NCBI RefSeq assembly: GCF_040529055.1 | Contig: NZ_CP132342.1 | Location: 2,912,001 to 2,976,000 of the forward strand | Direction of reading: 5' to 3' | Source: Xanthomonas sontii | GTDB taxonomy: Bacteria > Pseudomonadota > Gammaproteobacteria > Xanthomonadales > Xanthomonadaceae | Length of the DNA: 64,000 nucleotides | Part shown: positions 56,401 to 64,000 of the stretch, piece after piece | How the letters are laid out: the number at the start of each line of letters is the position of its first letter | Position numbering within the stretch: position 1 is the first letter of the stretch | Notes under the pieces: model-generated | What the model was told of the DNA's origin: nothing | Databases searched by the model: none | What the model saw: only the letters and a program-made list of their open reading frames with translations | Program-made: the position numbers and the translations under genes

Positions 56401-58599
56401 GGCCTGCTGGACATCACCGACAACATCGTCGGCGGCAAGATCGTGCCGCCGCCGCAGGTGGTGCGCCACGACCAGGACGATCCGTACCTGGTGGTCGCCG
56501 CCGACAAGGGCACGGCCACCTTCTCCGACATCGCCAACGGCCTGGCGCTGGACCACGGCTTCTGGCTGGGCGACGCGTTCGCCTCCGGCGGCTCGGTCGG
56601 CTACGACCACAAGGGCATGGGCATCACCGCGCGCGGCGCCTGGGAGTCGGTCAAGCGCCACTTCCGCGCGCTGGGCCGCGACTGCCAGAGCGAGGACTTC
56701 ACCTGCGTGGGCATCGGCGACATGTCCGGCGACGTGTTCGGCAACGGCATGCTGCTGTCGCGCCACATCCGCCTGCTGGCCGCGTTCGACCACCGCCACA
56801 TCTTCCTCGACCCGAACCCGGACGCGGCGGCGTCCTTCGCCGAGCGCGAGCGCCTGTTCAAGCTGCCGCGCTCCAGCTGGGCCGACTACGACGCCAAGCT
56901 GATCAGCGCCGGCGGCGGCATCTACCCGCGCACGCTCAAGTCGATCGAGATCAGTGCGCCGGTGCGCGAGGCGCTGGGCCTGGAGCCGGGGGTCAAGCAA
57001 CTCTCGCCGAACGACCTGATGAACGCCATCCTCAAGGCGCCGGTGGACCTGTTCTGGAATGGCGGCATCGGCACCTACGTCAAGGCCGCCAGCGAGACCC
57101 ACGGCGACGTCGGCGACCGTGCCAACAACGGCCTGCGCGTCAACGGCGGCGAGCTGCGCTGCAAGGTCGTGGGCGAGGGCGGCAACCTCGGCCTGACCCA
57201 GCTCGGCCGCATCGAGGCCGCGCAGGTCGGGGTGCTGCTCAACACCGACTTCATCGACAACTCGGCCGGCGTGGACACCTCCGACCACGAGGTCAACATC
57301 AAGATCCTGCTCAACGACGTGGTGCAGGCCAAGAAGCTGACCCTGGACGCGCGCAACAAGCTGCTGGCGTCGATGACCGACGAAGTGGCCGAGCTGGTGC
57401 TGTGGGACAACATCCGCCAGAACCAGGCGCTGAGCCTGATGGAGCGGATGAGCGTCACCCGCCTGGGCTCCAAGCAGCACTTCATCCGCACCCTGGAGGC
57501 GCAGGGCCTGCTCGACCGGCAGATCGAATACCTGCCCTCGGACGCGGAGATCTCCGCGCGCAAGGCGCGTGGCCAGGGGCTGACCCGGCCGGAATTGGCG
57601 GTGCTGCTGTCCTATTCCAAGCTGGTGGCGTTCCAGCAGCTGCTGGAGTCGGACATCCCCGAGGACCCGTACCTGTCCAAGGAACTGCAGCGCTACTTCC
57701 CGCAGCCGCTGCAGAAGAAGTACGCCGACGCGATGGAGCGGCACCGCCTCAAGCGCGAGATCATCGCCACCGCGGTGACCAACACCACCATCAACCGGAT
57801 GGGCGCCACCTTCCTGATGCGCATGCAGGAAGACACCGGCCGCAGCATCGCCGAGGTCGCCAAGGCCTACACCATCAGCCGGGAGACGCTGGATGCACGC
57901 GCGCTGTGGACGCAGATCGATGCGCTGGACGGCAAGGTGCCCGAGTCGGTGCAGATCGACGCGCTGGAGGTGATCTGGACGCTGCAGCGCGCCTTCGTGC
58001 GCTGGCTGCTGTTCCGTCCGGGCCCGATGCCGGGCATCACCGCGGCGGTGGAGCGCTACTACGAGCCGTTCAACGACATCCGCGTCGCCTCCGGCGTGCT
58101 GCCCGATTCGCAGCGTCCGCGCTACGAGGCGCTGGTGCAGGAGTGGCAGGACAAGGGCCTGCCGCCGGCGCTCGCCCAGCAGCTGTCGGAACTGCGCTTC
58201 CTGGAGCCGGCGTTCGACATCATCGAAATGGCGCGCACCCGCAAGCTCAAGCCGGTGGAGGTGTCGAAGGTGCACTTCCGCCTCGGCGAGGCGCTGCAGT
58301 TGCCGTGGCTGTTCGAGCAGATCGACGCGCTGGAGGTCAACGGCCGCTGGCATGCGGTGGCCCGCGGCGTGCTGCGCGACGAACTGGCCAAGCACCACAG
58401 CGTGCTGGCCGGCCAGGCGCTGAGCCTGCCGGGCGGCACCGCCGAGGCCAAGGTGCAGCACTGGCTGCAGCGCGACGACAGCAGCCTGCGTTTCACCCTG
58501 AGCATGCTGCAGGAGCTGGCTGCGCAGAAGACCCTGGACTACCCGACGGTGTCGGTGGCGGTGCAGCGACTCGGCCAGCTGGCGGCGCACGGCGTCTGA
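53482..58599 (+). CDS. gdhB: NAD-specific glutamate dehydrogenase, large (GDH2/180-kDa class)
   Basis: A 1705-residue enzyme that oxidatively deaminates glutamate to 2-oxoglutarate, feeding the TCA cycle. A long regulatory N-terminal half with ACT-like folds ([20 protein letters not shown]) precedes the catalytic domain (about 850-1350). That domain has the substrate-binding [20 protein letters not shown], the catalytic Lys region [29 protein letters not shown] and the NAD-site [15 protein letters not shown]. Residues 1-65 are an Ala/Lys/Pro/Thr-rich histone-H1-like tail that is not part of the enzyme fold. ATG 53482 is preferred, although the frame is open to 53422. Confidence 0.95.
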   Translation: [1705 protein letters not shown]

Positions 58600-58613
58600 C
58601 CGATCGCGCCGAT

Positions 58614-58641
58614 GGCCAGGCCCGCGCGCGCGGGCCTGGCC
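58614..58641. terminator. hairpin after the glutamate dehydrogenase gene
   Basis: A perfect GC-rich inverted repeat, GGCCAGGCCCGCGC / GCGCGGGCCTGGCC, begins 14 bases after the stop. There is no T-run, so its strength as an intrinsic terminator is doubtful. Confidence 0.5.
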
Positions 58642-58877
58642 CACTGTGGCACCGCGTCGCCCGATGGTGAGGCATGGCGCGTGGCAGGCGATTGCTGTCA
58701 CGCGTCGGTGGCGGGGATCCGCGCTCGCCCCACGTTCTTCGTTGGAGCCAGGCCGGCGGCGCACCGCTGCGGCGACCGACCGCGTCATGCAAGGCCGCGG
58801 GATTCTGACAGCCCGCGCTGATACGATCCGCGCCATCGGGCGAGCACACGGCTGCAGCGCCGCATTTCGAGGCGTAC

Positions 58878-59504
58878 ATGCTGTACCTGGCCATCCCCGC
58901 AGTGCTCCTGTTGTTGATCGTCTTCCTGGCACTGCAGCCTCCGCTGGAGCTGCGGCTGCAGCGTGCGCTGCAGCAGGCACGGCAGGGCGACCTGCGACGC
59001 TTGCGTGCACTTGCCAGGAAATCGGTGGGCGATGCCGCCTATGCGCTGTTTCTGCAGCTGGACGCCAACGGCGAGCAGGCCGCGGCACTGGCAGCACTGA
59101 AGCGTGCGGTCTATGCCCGCACCTGGCTGGACATCCGTGGCTGCAGCGTGGCCATGCGCGCGTACGGCCGCCGTCGCTTCCTCGGCGTGGGCACCATCCC
59201 GGACCATGCCGCGCTGCTGGCCGAATGGAGCCGCCCCGGCTGGTGCTCGGGTGCCGGCTGGGAACCCGAACTGGCCTGGATCCAGGCCTGCGGCCCGGAA
59301 GCGTGCCGGGATCTGGCGCGCGCCTGGTATTGGCTGTGCCTGGCCGATGCGCGCACGCAGGAGGGGATGGGCGAGATCCGGTCCGTGGAACTGGCGCAGC
59401 AGGTGCGGGAGCATCTGGGCCCGCTGGTGCCGGCATCGGTGCGCCAGGCGATGCAGGAGCAGGCGACCGAGACTGCGTGCCGCGACTTCGTGTCCGGCAG
59501 ATAA
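58878..59504 (+). CDS. membrane-anchored hypothetical protein
   Basis: A 208-residue protein with an N-terminal hydrophobic anchor (MLYLAIPAVLLLLIVFLAL), then a helical Arg/Leu/Ala-rich region with repeat-like helices (ALQQARQGDLRRLRALARKS, then DAAYALFLQLDANGEQAAAL) suggestive of Sel1/TPR-like pairs. Trp/Cys-rich segments follow (WSRPGWCSGAGWEPELAWIQ). I do not recognise a characterised family. It lies between the glutamate dehydrogenase and NAD kinase genes and has its own ~280-base upstream region. The coding call rests on the signal/anchor and protein-like composition. Confidence 0.7.
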   Translation: MLYLAIPAVLLLLIVFLALQPPLELRLQRALQQARQGDLRRLRALARKSVGDAAYALFLQLDANGEQAAALAALKRAVYARTWLDIRGCSVAMRAYGRRRFLGVGTIPDHAALLAEWSRPGWCSGAGWEPELAWIQACGPEACRDLARAWYWLCLADARTQEGMGEIRSVELAQQVREHLGPLVPASVRQAMQEQATETACRDFVSGR

Positions 59505-59690
59505 GGCGGGCGGAGCGACTCGGCCCGGTACCGGATACCGGCCTGCAATGGCTGTCGCCGCAGGTCCCATCACAGCGCGGTGCGGACGCGGCATGCAACT
59601 GCCGCGGATTGGCCGCTGTCTCGGCTGCAAGCGCGTGCCGCCGGTTCGCCGCCGCGCGCCGGTCATGGCGCCCCGGGTATGATCGGTGCC

Positions 59691-60476
59691 ATGAATGCTT
59701 CCGTCCTGCCGTCCTCGCCCCGCATCTGTTTCCTCGCCAGCGTCGCGCCGGAGGCGCAGCACGCGCGTACCCAACTGGTCGGGCGCTACGGCGATTGCGA
59801 GCCGGCCGATGCCGATGTGCTGTGCGCGCTCGGCGGCGACGGCTTCATGCTGCAGACCCTGCATCGCCACGGCAGCCTGGGCAAGCCGGTGTTCGGCATG
59901 AAGCTGGGCACGGTCGGCTTCCTGATGAACCAGTTCCGCGACGACGACCTGGTCGCGCGCCTGGCCCTGGCCGAGCCGGCCAAGCTGCGCCCGCTGGAAA
60001 TGCTGGCGCAGACCGAATCCGGCGCCACCACCGGCTCGCTGGCCTACAACGAGGTCTCGCTGCTGCGGCAGACCCGTCAGGCCGCGCACGTGAGCATCGA
60101 TCTCAACGGCCAGACCCGGGTCGACGAACTGATCTGCGACGGCGTACTGGTGTCGACCCCGGCCGGCAGCACCGCCTACAACTCCTCCGCGCACGGACCG
60201 ATCCTGCCGCTGGGCTCGCACACCCTGGCGCTGACCCCGATCGCGCCGTACCGGCCGCGGCGCTGGCGCGGCGCGATCCTCAAGGCCGACATCGAGGTGC
60301 GCTTCCGCGTGCTGGACCCGTACAAGCGCCCGGTCAGCGTCACCGCCGACTCGCACGAGACCCGCGACGTGGTCGAAGTCACCATCCGCGAATCCCGCGA
60401 CCGCCTGGTCACCCTGCTGTTCGATCCGGAGCACAATCTGGAGGAGCGGATCTTGAGCGAGCAATTTATGGTGTAG
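59691..60476 (+). CDS. nadK: NAD kinase
   Basis: A 261-residue enzyme that phosphorylates NAD+ to NADP+. It contains the GGDG motif in [17 protein letters not shown], the conserved NE of [29 protein letters not shown] and the C-terminal [17 protein letters not shown]. It is of the short proteobacterial form. ATG 59691 (MNASVLPS) is chosen; an in-frame ATG at 59679 is equally near. A GGGAAT-family element separates it from the next gene. Confidence 0.94.
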   Translation: MNASVLPSSPRICFLASVAPEAQHARTQLVGRYGDCEPADADVLCALGGDGFMLQTLHRHGSLGKPVFGMKLGTVGFLMNQFRDDDLVARLALAEPAKLRPLEMLAQTESGATTGSLAYNEVSLLRQTRQAAHVSIDLNGQTRVDELICDGVLVSTPAGSTAYNSSAHGPILPLGSHTLALTPIAPYRPRRWRGAILKADIEVRFRVLDPYKRPVSVTADSHETRDVVEVTIRESRDRLVTLLFDPEHNLEERILSEQFMV

Positions 60477-60480
60477 GGGC

Positions 60481-60604
60481 GGGGAGTGGGGAATCGGGAA
60501 TGGGGAATCGCAAGAGCGGTTTCCGTGTCTCCCGTTTCTCCTGCTCGGTTCCGTGCCTGTAGACCGCTTTACCTATTCCCCATTCCCGATTCCCCATTCC
60601 CCGC
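60481..60604. repeat. GGGAATGGGGAAT palindromic element between nadK and the 5'-nucleotidase gene
   Basis: The left arm GGGAGTGGGGAATCGGGAAT and the inverted right arm CCTATTCCCCATTCCCGATT occupy almost the entire spacer. Confidence 0.75.
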
Positions 60605-60608
60605 CCAA

Positions 60609-61574
60609 ATGTCCGACAACTCCCCACGTCTGCTCACCGTCGCGGTCACCTCGCGCGCCCTGTTCGATCTGGAAGAGGGCCATGCCCTGTTCGAGCGGGA
60701 GGGGGTGGAGGCGTACAGCGCGTATCAGCGCGAGCGCGAGGACGATGTGCTGGCGCCCGGTGTGGCGTTCCCGGTGGTGCGCAAGCTGCTGGCGCTGAAC
60801 CAGGGCACGCCGCCGGAGACGCCGCCGGTGGAGGTGATCCTGCTGTCGCGCAATTCCGCCGACACCGGGCTGCGCATCTTCAATTCGATCCAGCACTACG
60901 GGCTGGGCATCGTCCGCGCCACCTTCACCTCCGGCGAGGCGACCTGGCCCTACGTCAAGCCGTTCGGTACCGATCTGTTCCTCTCGGCCAACCCGGAATC
61001 GGTGCGCCGCGCGCTCAGCCACGGCATCGCCGCGGCGACCATCCTGCCCAAGCCGCCCGGCGAGCACGCGCAGGAAGCGGCCGCGGCCGCCGGCGCGATC
61101 GATGCCGATCGCCTGTCCACCCAGTTGCGCATCGCCTTCGACGGCGATGCGGTGATCTTCGGCGACGAGGGCGAGCGTTTCTCGCGCGAGCAGGGCGTGG
61201 AAGCGTTCGGCCGCTACGAGCGCGAGAACGCGCGTGAGCCGCTGACCGGCGGGCCGTTCCGCAATTTCCTGTCGGCGCTGCACGCGCTGCAGTCCGCGTT
61301 CCCGGCCGGCGAAGCCTCGCCGATCCGTACCGCGCTGGTCACCGCGCGCTCGGCGCCGGCGCACGAGCGGGTGATCCGCACCCTGCGCGAATGGGGCGTG
61401 CGCCTGGACGAGGCGCTGTTCCTCGGCGGCCGCCACAAGGGGCCGTTCCTGCAGGCCTTCGGCGCGGACATCTTCTTCGACGATTCGCAGCACAACATCG
61501 ACAGCGCCGCCCGCGAGCGCGTCGCCGCCGGGCATGTGCCGCACGGGGTCGCCAACGACATCGCCAAGCCGTGA
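60609..61574 (+). CDS. cytosolic 5'-nucleotidase (NT5C1-like)
   Basis: A 321-residue HAD-like protein of the 5'-nucleotidase family (pfam06189 type). Segments seen are VAVTSRALFDLEEGHALFER, VEVILLSRNSADTGLRIFNS, LRIAFDGDAVIFGDEGERFS (the DxD-type nucleophile motif) and the C-terminal LFLGGRHKGPFLQAFGADIFFDDSQHN. It would dephosphorylate nucleoside monophosphates. ATG 60609 is the first codon after the repeat element and starts a conserved frame. Its stop overlaps the next start as GTGA. Confidence 0.88.
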   Translation: MSDNSPRLLTVAVTSRALFDLEEGHALFEREGVEAYSAYQREREDDVLAPGVAFPVVRKLLALNQGTPPETPPVEVILLSRNSADTGLRIFNSIQHYGLGIVRATFTSGEATWPYVKPFGTDLFLSANPESVRRALSHGIAAATILPKPPGEHAQEAAAAAGAIDADRLSTQLRIAFDGDAVIFGDEGERFSREQGVEAFGRYERENAREPLTGGPFRNFLSALHALQSAFPAGEASPIRTALVTARSAPAHERVIRTLREWGVRLDEALFLGGRHKGPFLQAFGADIFFDDSQHNIDSAARERVAAGHVPHGVANDIAKP

Positions 61575-62383
61575 CTGCGGCGCCCGGCGGCGGCCGCTGG
61601 GCCGCGCTGCGCCGCCTGCTGCGGCAGGGAGCGGATGCGCCTGCCGACCTGCGTCCCGGGCGGCCTTACGTGCGCCACGGCTGGCGCTACACCAGCCTGC
61701 AGTTCAAGGGCGAGGTGACCCAGAGCCGCATGTACACCTGGTGGCCGGACGTGCTGCAGGTGGGCTACACCCGCAGCATGCTCGGCGCGCTGTTGCTGCG
61801 CCCGGACCCGCGGCGGATCGGCATCGTCGGCCTCGGCGGCGGCTCGCAGGCCAAGTTCTGCTATCGGCACCTGCCGCAGGCGCGGATCGAGGCGATCGAG
61901 GCCGACGCCGACGTGCTGGCCCTGCGCGCGGCCTTCCGCATCCCGGACGACGATGCGCGCTTCGAGGCCGTGCACGGCGACGGCGCGCGGTTGTTGCGGC
62001 AACGGCGTGACCGCTACGACCTGCTGCTGCTCGACGCCTACGATGCCGACGGCATCCCGGCCGCGCTGCTCAGCCGCGGCTTCTACGAGGACTGCCACGC
62101 GGCGCTGGCACCGGGTGGGGTACTGGCGGTGAACCTGTACGACACCGACACGCGCCGCCACCTGGCGCATCTGCGCGCGCTGTTCGGCGGCCGCGTGCTG
62201 CGCCTGGACGAGCCACAGATGGACAACCAGGTGGTGTTCGCCTGGACCGGTGCACTGCCGGCGTTGGACGTGCACGCGGCCTTGGCCTGCCTGCCGTGGT
62301 CGGCGCGCTGGCAACTGCGCACGCCGTTCCGGCGCGTGCAGCAAGCGATGGCGGGCAGGACGGGAGCGGACGGGGTGCGTTAG
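61571..62383 (+). CDS. spermidine synthase-like methyltransferase-fold protein
   Basis: A 270-residue class I methyltransferase-fold protein. VGLGGGSQAKFCYRHLP and IEAIEADADVLALRAAF form the nucleotide-binding core; VHGDGARLLRQRRDRYDLLLLDAYDADGIP follows, as in spermidine/spermine synthase-like proteins. The gatekeeper Asp arrangement is only partly conserved, so true polyamine synthesis is uncertain. The GTG start at 61571 overlaps the nucleotidase stop (GTGA), arguing for translational coupling. The C-terminus is Arg-rich. Confidence 0.8.
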   Translation: MTAAPGGGRWAALRRLLRQGADAPADLRPGRPYVRHGWRYTSLQFKGEVTQSRMYTWWPDVLQVGYTRSMLGALLLRPDPRRIGIVGLGGGSQAKFCYRHLPQARIEAIEADADVLALRAAFRIPDDDARFEAVHGDGARLLRQRRDRYDLLLLDAYDADGIPAALLSRGFYEDCHAALAPGGVLAVNLYDTDTRRHLAHLRALFGGRVLRLDEPQMDNQVVFAWTGALPALDVHAALACLPWSARWQLRTPFRRVQQAMAGRTGADGVR

Positions 62384-62521
62384 CCAGGGCTGCTGCCGGG
62401 GGATGGCTGCGTCGGCCAGACGGTTCAGTCCACGCCATGCCGCCGCCGGTGCAAGCACGACCGGGGAGACAATGCATGCGGTCCCGGGCGACACCACGCG
62501 CCAGGACGATGGCAAGTCGCC

Positions 62522-63058
62522 CTACAACGGCAACAGGATGTTGCTGAGCTTCCAGTGCAGGCCCTCGCGAGTGAACACGAAGGGCACGGCGGTGCCGTCG
62601 GCGGTATGCACGGTGGCGACGAAGCGCGTGGTCGATTCGAAGCGGTGCTCGGCCTGGCGCAACGGTTGCGGCGGGCGCGGCGCGGCGTAGGTATCGCCGC
62701 CGACGGTGTCGCCGCTGGCGCGTTTCCACAGCGCGTCGCCCTGCATCAGCGCGCCGATGCCGGTCGGGGTGACCAGCGCATCCACGCTCATGCCGCCGAG
62801 GCCGCCGGCCAGCGACAGCAGCGTCCCGCCGAACAGGCTGGACTGCAGGTCGGGGCCGGCGCGGCGCACCAGCGCATCGTCCACCTGGGCCTTGAGGTTG
62901 ACCCGCAGCGTGGGAAAGTCGACGTAGCGCTCCAGTGCCGCGGCATCGCGCTCGCGCAGCGCTTGGTCGATGCCGCGGATCGCCAGGTAGGGTCCGGCGA
63001 CGACGTAGCCGCCGAGGGCGAGCAGGGCGAGGAACAGCAAGGCCAGCCATTTCTTCAT
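62522..63058 (-). CDS. DUF2939 protein, membrane-anchored
   Basis: A 178-residue protein with an N-terminal hydrophobic anchor (MKKWLALLFLALLALGGYVVAGPYLAI), then the family motif LAIRGIDQALRERDAAALERYVDFPTLRVNLKAQ and a second conserved patch, HWKLSNILLPL, at the end. The family's function is unknown; the protein should sit in the periplasm. It is convergent with the spermidine-synthase-like gene. The 138 bases between them contain nothing I recognise. Confidence 0.88.
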   Translation of the reverse strand: MKKWLALLFLALLALGGYVVAGPYLAIRGIDQALRERDAAALERYVDFPTLRVNLKAQVDDALVRRAGPDLQSSLFGGTLLSLAGGLGGMSVDALVTPTGIGALMQGDALWKRASGDTVGGDTYAAPRPPQPLRQAEHRFESTTRFVATVHTADGTAVPFVFTREGLHWKLSNILLPL

Positions 63059-63085
63059 CGCATGTCTCCTTGCGTGTGGGCGTTC

Positions 63086-63148
63086 TGCAGGAGCGGATCA
63101 GCCGCGACGCGTGACCGGGAATGCCTGTCGCCGCTGAAGCCGCTCCGA
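63086..63148. repeat. degenerate REP doublet
   Basis: CAGGAGCGGATCAGCCGCGA and GTCGCCGCTGAAGCCGCTCC face each other, a decayed copy of the GTAG-type REP seen at 7048 and 23073. Confidence 0.6.
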
Positions 63149-63166
63149 CGGGGAAGCACTGCCGTT

Positions 63167-63853
63167 CTAGAACTCCAGGTCCAGCGCCGCGCACAGATAG
63201 TCCACGAACGGGCCCAGCGTCTGCAGGTCGGCGGCGACCTGCGTGCGCAGCCGTGGGCCGGTCATCGCCGCATCGTCGAGCTGGCGCCAGAACACCCAGT
63301 TCTTGTGCTTGAGGTCGTCGATGCACTCGAAGTCGGCCGGGAAGCCGCGCGGCGGCCGCACCAGCATCTCGCTTTCCTCGAAATCGAAGCGGCGCCGCAG
63401 CGCCGGCGCATGCGCGGCGGCCTTCCAGCTGCCGGGGTTGTCGAAGATGAATTGACGCACCTTGCGCTGCGTGTCCGGTTCCGGATGCCACAGCCCGGCG
63501 CCGACGAAGCTCTCGCCCGGCTGCAGGTGGATGTAGAACGAGGGCGCCGGCACCTGCTTGCGCCGCTCATGGAACAGGCGCGCACCCTGCCAGGTCTTGT
63601 ACGGCGACTTGTCGTGGGAGAAGCGCGCGTCGCGGTGGATGCGGAACAGCGAGCCGCCGACGCCGCGCGGGTCGGCGCGGAAGTGCTCGCTGACCTGGGC
63701 CAGGTCCGGCTGCAGGTCGGTGATCAGGCGCAGGAACGGCTGGCGCACGTGTTCTTCGTACTTGTGCCGGTTGTCGTTGAACCAGGCCTTGTCGTTGTGC
63801 CGCGCCAGGGCACGCAGGAACTTGAAGCTGGCGTCGCTGAAATAGCTGGTCAT
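63167..63853 (-). CDS. DUF2461 (TIGR02453) family protein
   Basis: A 228-residue conserved protein with the family signatures FLRALARHNDKAWFNDNRHKYE at the N-terminus, IHRDARFSHDKSPYKTW in the middle and SFYIHLQPGESFVGAGLW. Function is unknown; it occurs widely in bacteria and some fungi. The start overlaps the upstream stop as ATGA, so it is translationally coupled to the partial gene at the right edge. Confidence 0.9.
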   Translation of the reverse strand: MTSYFSDASFKFLRALARHNDKAWFNDNRHKYEEHVRQPFLRLITDLQPDLAQVSEHFRADPRGVGGSLFRIHRDARFSHDKSPYKTWQGARLFHERRKQVPAPSFYIHLQPGESFVGAGLWHPEPDTQRKVRQFIFDNPGSWKAAAHAPALRRRFDFEESEMLVRPPRGFPADFECIDDLKHKNWVFWRQLDDAAMTGPRLRTQVAADLQTLGPFVDYLCAALDLEF

Positions 63854-64000
63854 AGGCTGCGTTGCAGGTCGTGGCTCCAGGCGGCCAACTGGTCGAGCAG
63901 GGCTTGCTTGGTAGCATCCTGCGGGTGAGCCAGGCGTAAACCGGCCAGTTCCGCGTAGAAGGCGTCGAAGCTCAGTTCGGACAGGCCGCTGTCCTGCTGC
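63850..64000 (-). CDS. C-terminal end of an unidentified gene (partial)
   Basis: The last 49 residues of a frame entering from the right edge: SGLSELSFDAFYAELAGLRL...DATKQALLDQLAAWSHDLQR and a stop. It is helical and charged. The ATGA overlap with the DUF2461 start and the protein-like composition support it as real. I do not recognise the family from this fragment. Confidence 0.6.
   Translation of the reverse strand, partial: QQDSGLSELSFDAFYAELAGLRLAHPQDATKQALLDQLAAWSHDLQRSL

Noticed and set aside
53251..59598. A 2115-codon minus-strand frame opposite the glutamate dehydrogenase gene
   Set aside because: Antisense shadow; the plus strand holds all the conserved motifs of the enzyme.

Overview
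This is a gene-dense, very GC-rich stretch of core chromosome from a member of the Xanthomonadaceae, most likely Xanthomonas. The assignment rests on the split methionine synthase, the sucA-sucB-lpd order, GTAG-type REP hairpins, dispersed GGGAATGGGGAAT repeats and the type I-C style CRISPR repeat of this group. No rRNA, tRNA, transposase, integrase or prophage gene was seen. Most genes are housekeeping, and nearly every long open frame opposite them is a GC-driven antisense shadow.

Layout. 1-3906 (minus strand): an ECF sigma factor, a membrane-anchored partner protein, a YigZ/IMPACT protein and a truncated multidrug-type ABC exporter. 4036-6921 (plus): a GAF-GAF-GGDEF-EAL cyclic-di-GMP enzyme. 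7300-13727 (minus): a LOG phosphoribohydrolase, then the complete 2-oxoglutarate dehydrogenase complex. 13910-19824 (minus): a GNAT protein coupled to the ribosomal oxygenase RoxA, a DUF3060 lipoprotein, adenylosuccinate lyase and a CNNM/CorC-type membrane protein. 20223-26108: lipoproteins, class II fumarase, and a divergent MocR regulator/EamA transporter pair. 26208-30153 (minus): a six-gene YtrA-type GntR/ABC operon behind a consensus-like promoter and a 24-bp operator-like palindrome. 30283-37261 (plus): glutathione peroxidase, Mip-like isomerase, UDP-glucose dehydrogenase, SlyX, a DUF2058 protein, an SGNH-fused acyltransferase and an outer-membrane barrel.

37381-40234 is a CRISPR array of 44 repeats and 43 spacers with no cas gene anywhere in the window. 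Repeat orientation and decay at the left end put the leader on the right and transcription on the minus strand.

40485-46480 (minus) is a methionine-cycle operon: an ArsR-methyltransferase fusion (SahR-like) behind a 32-bp palindrome, then the two halves of methionine synthase, then an SDR epimerase. 46607-53240: an acyl-CoA dehydrogenase and a TetR-controlled RND efflux operon. 53482-64000: the giant NAD-dependent glutamate dehydrogenase, NAD kinase, a 5'-nucleotidase, a spermidine-synthase-like protein and small conserved proteins.

The most unusual signals are the cas-less CRISPR array, and an intergenic palindromic repeat family that appears to have entered reading frames: twice inside methionine synthase and once across the SahR/MetH-A junction. 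Clear operator-like palindromes lie in front of the YtrA, SahR and TetR genes.
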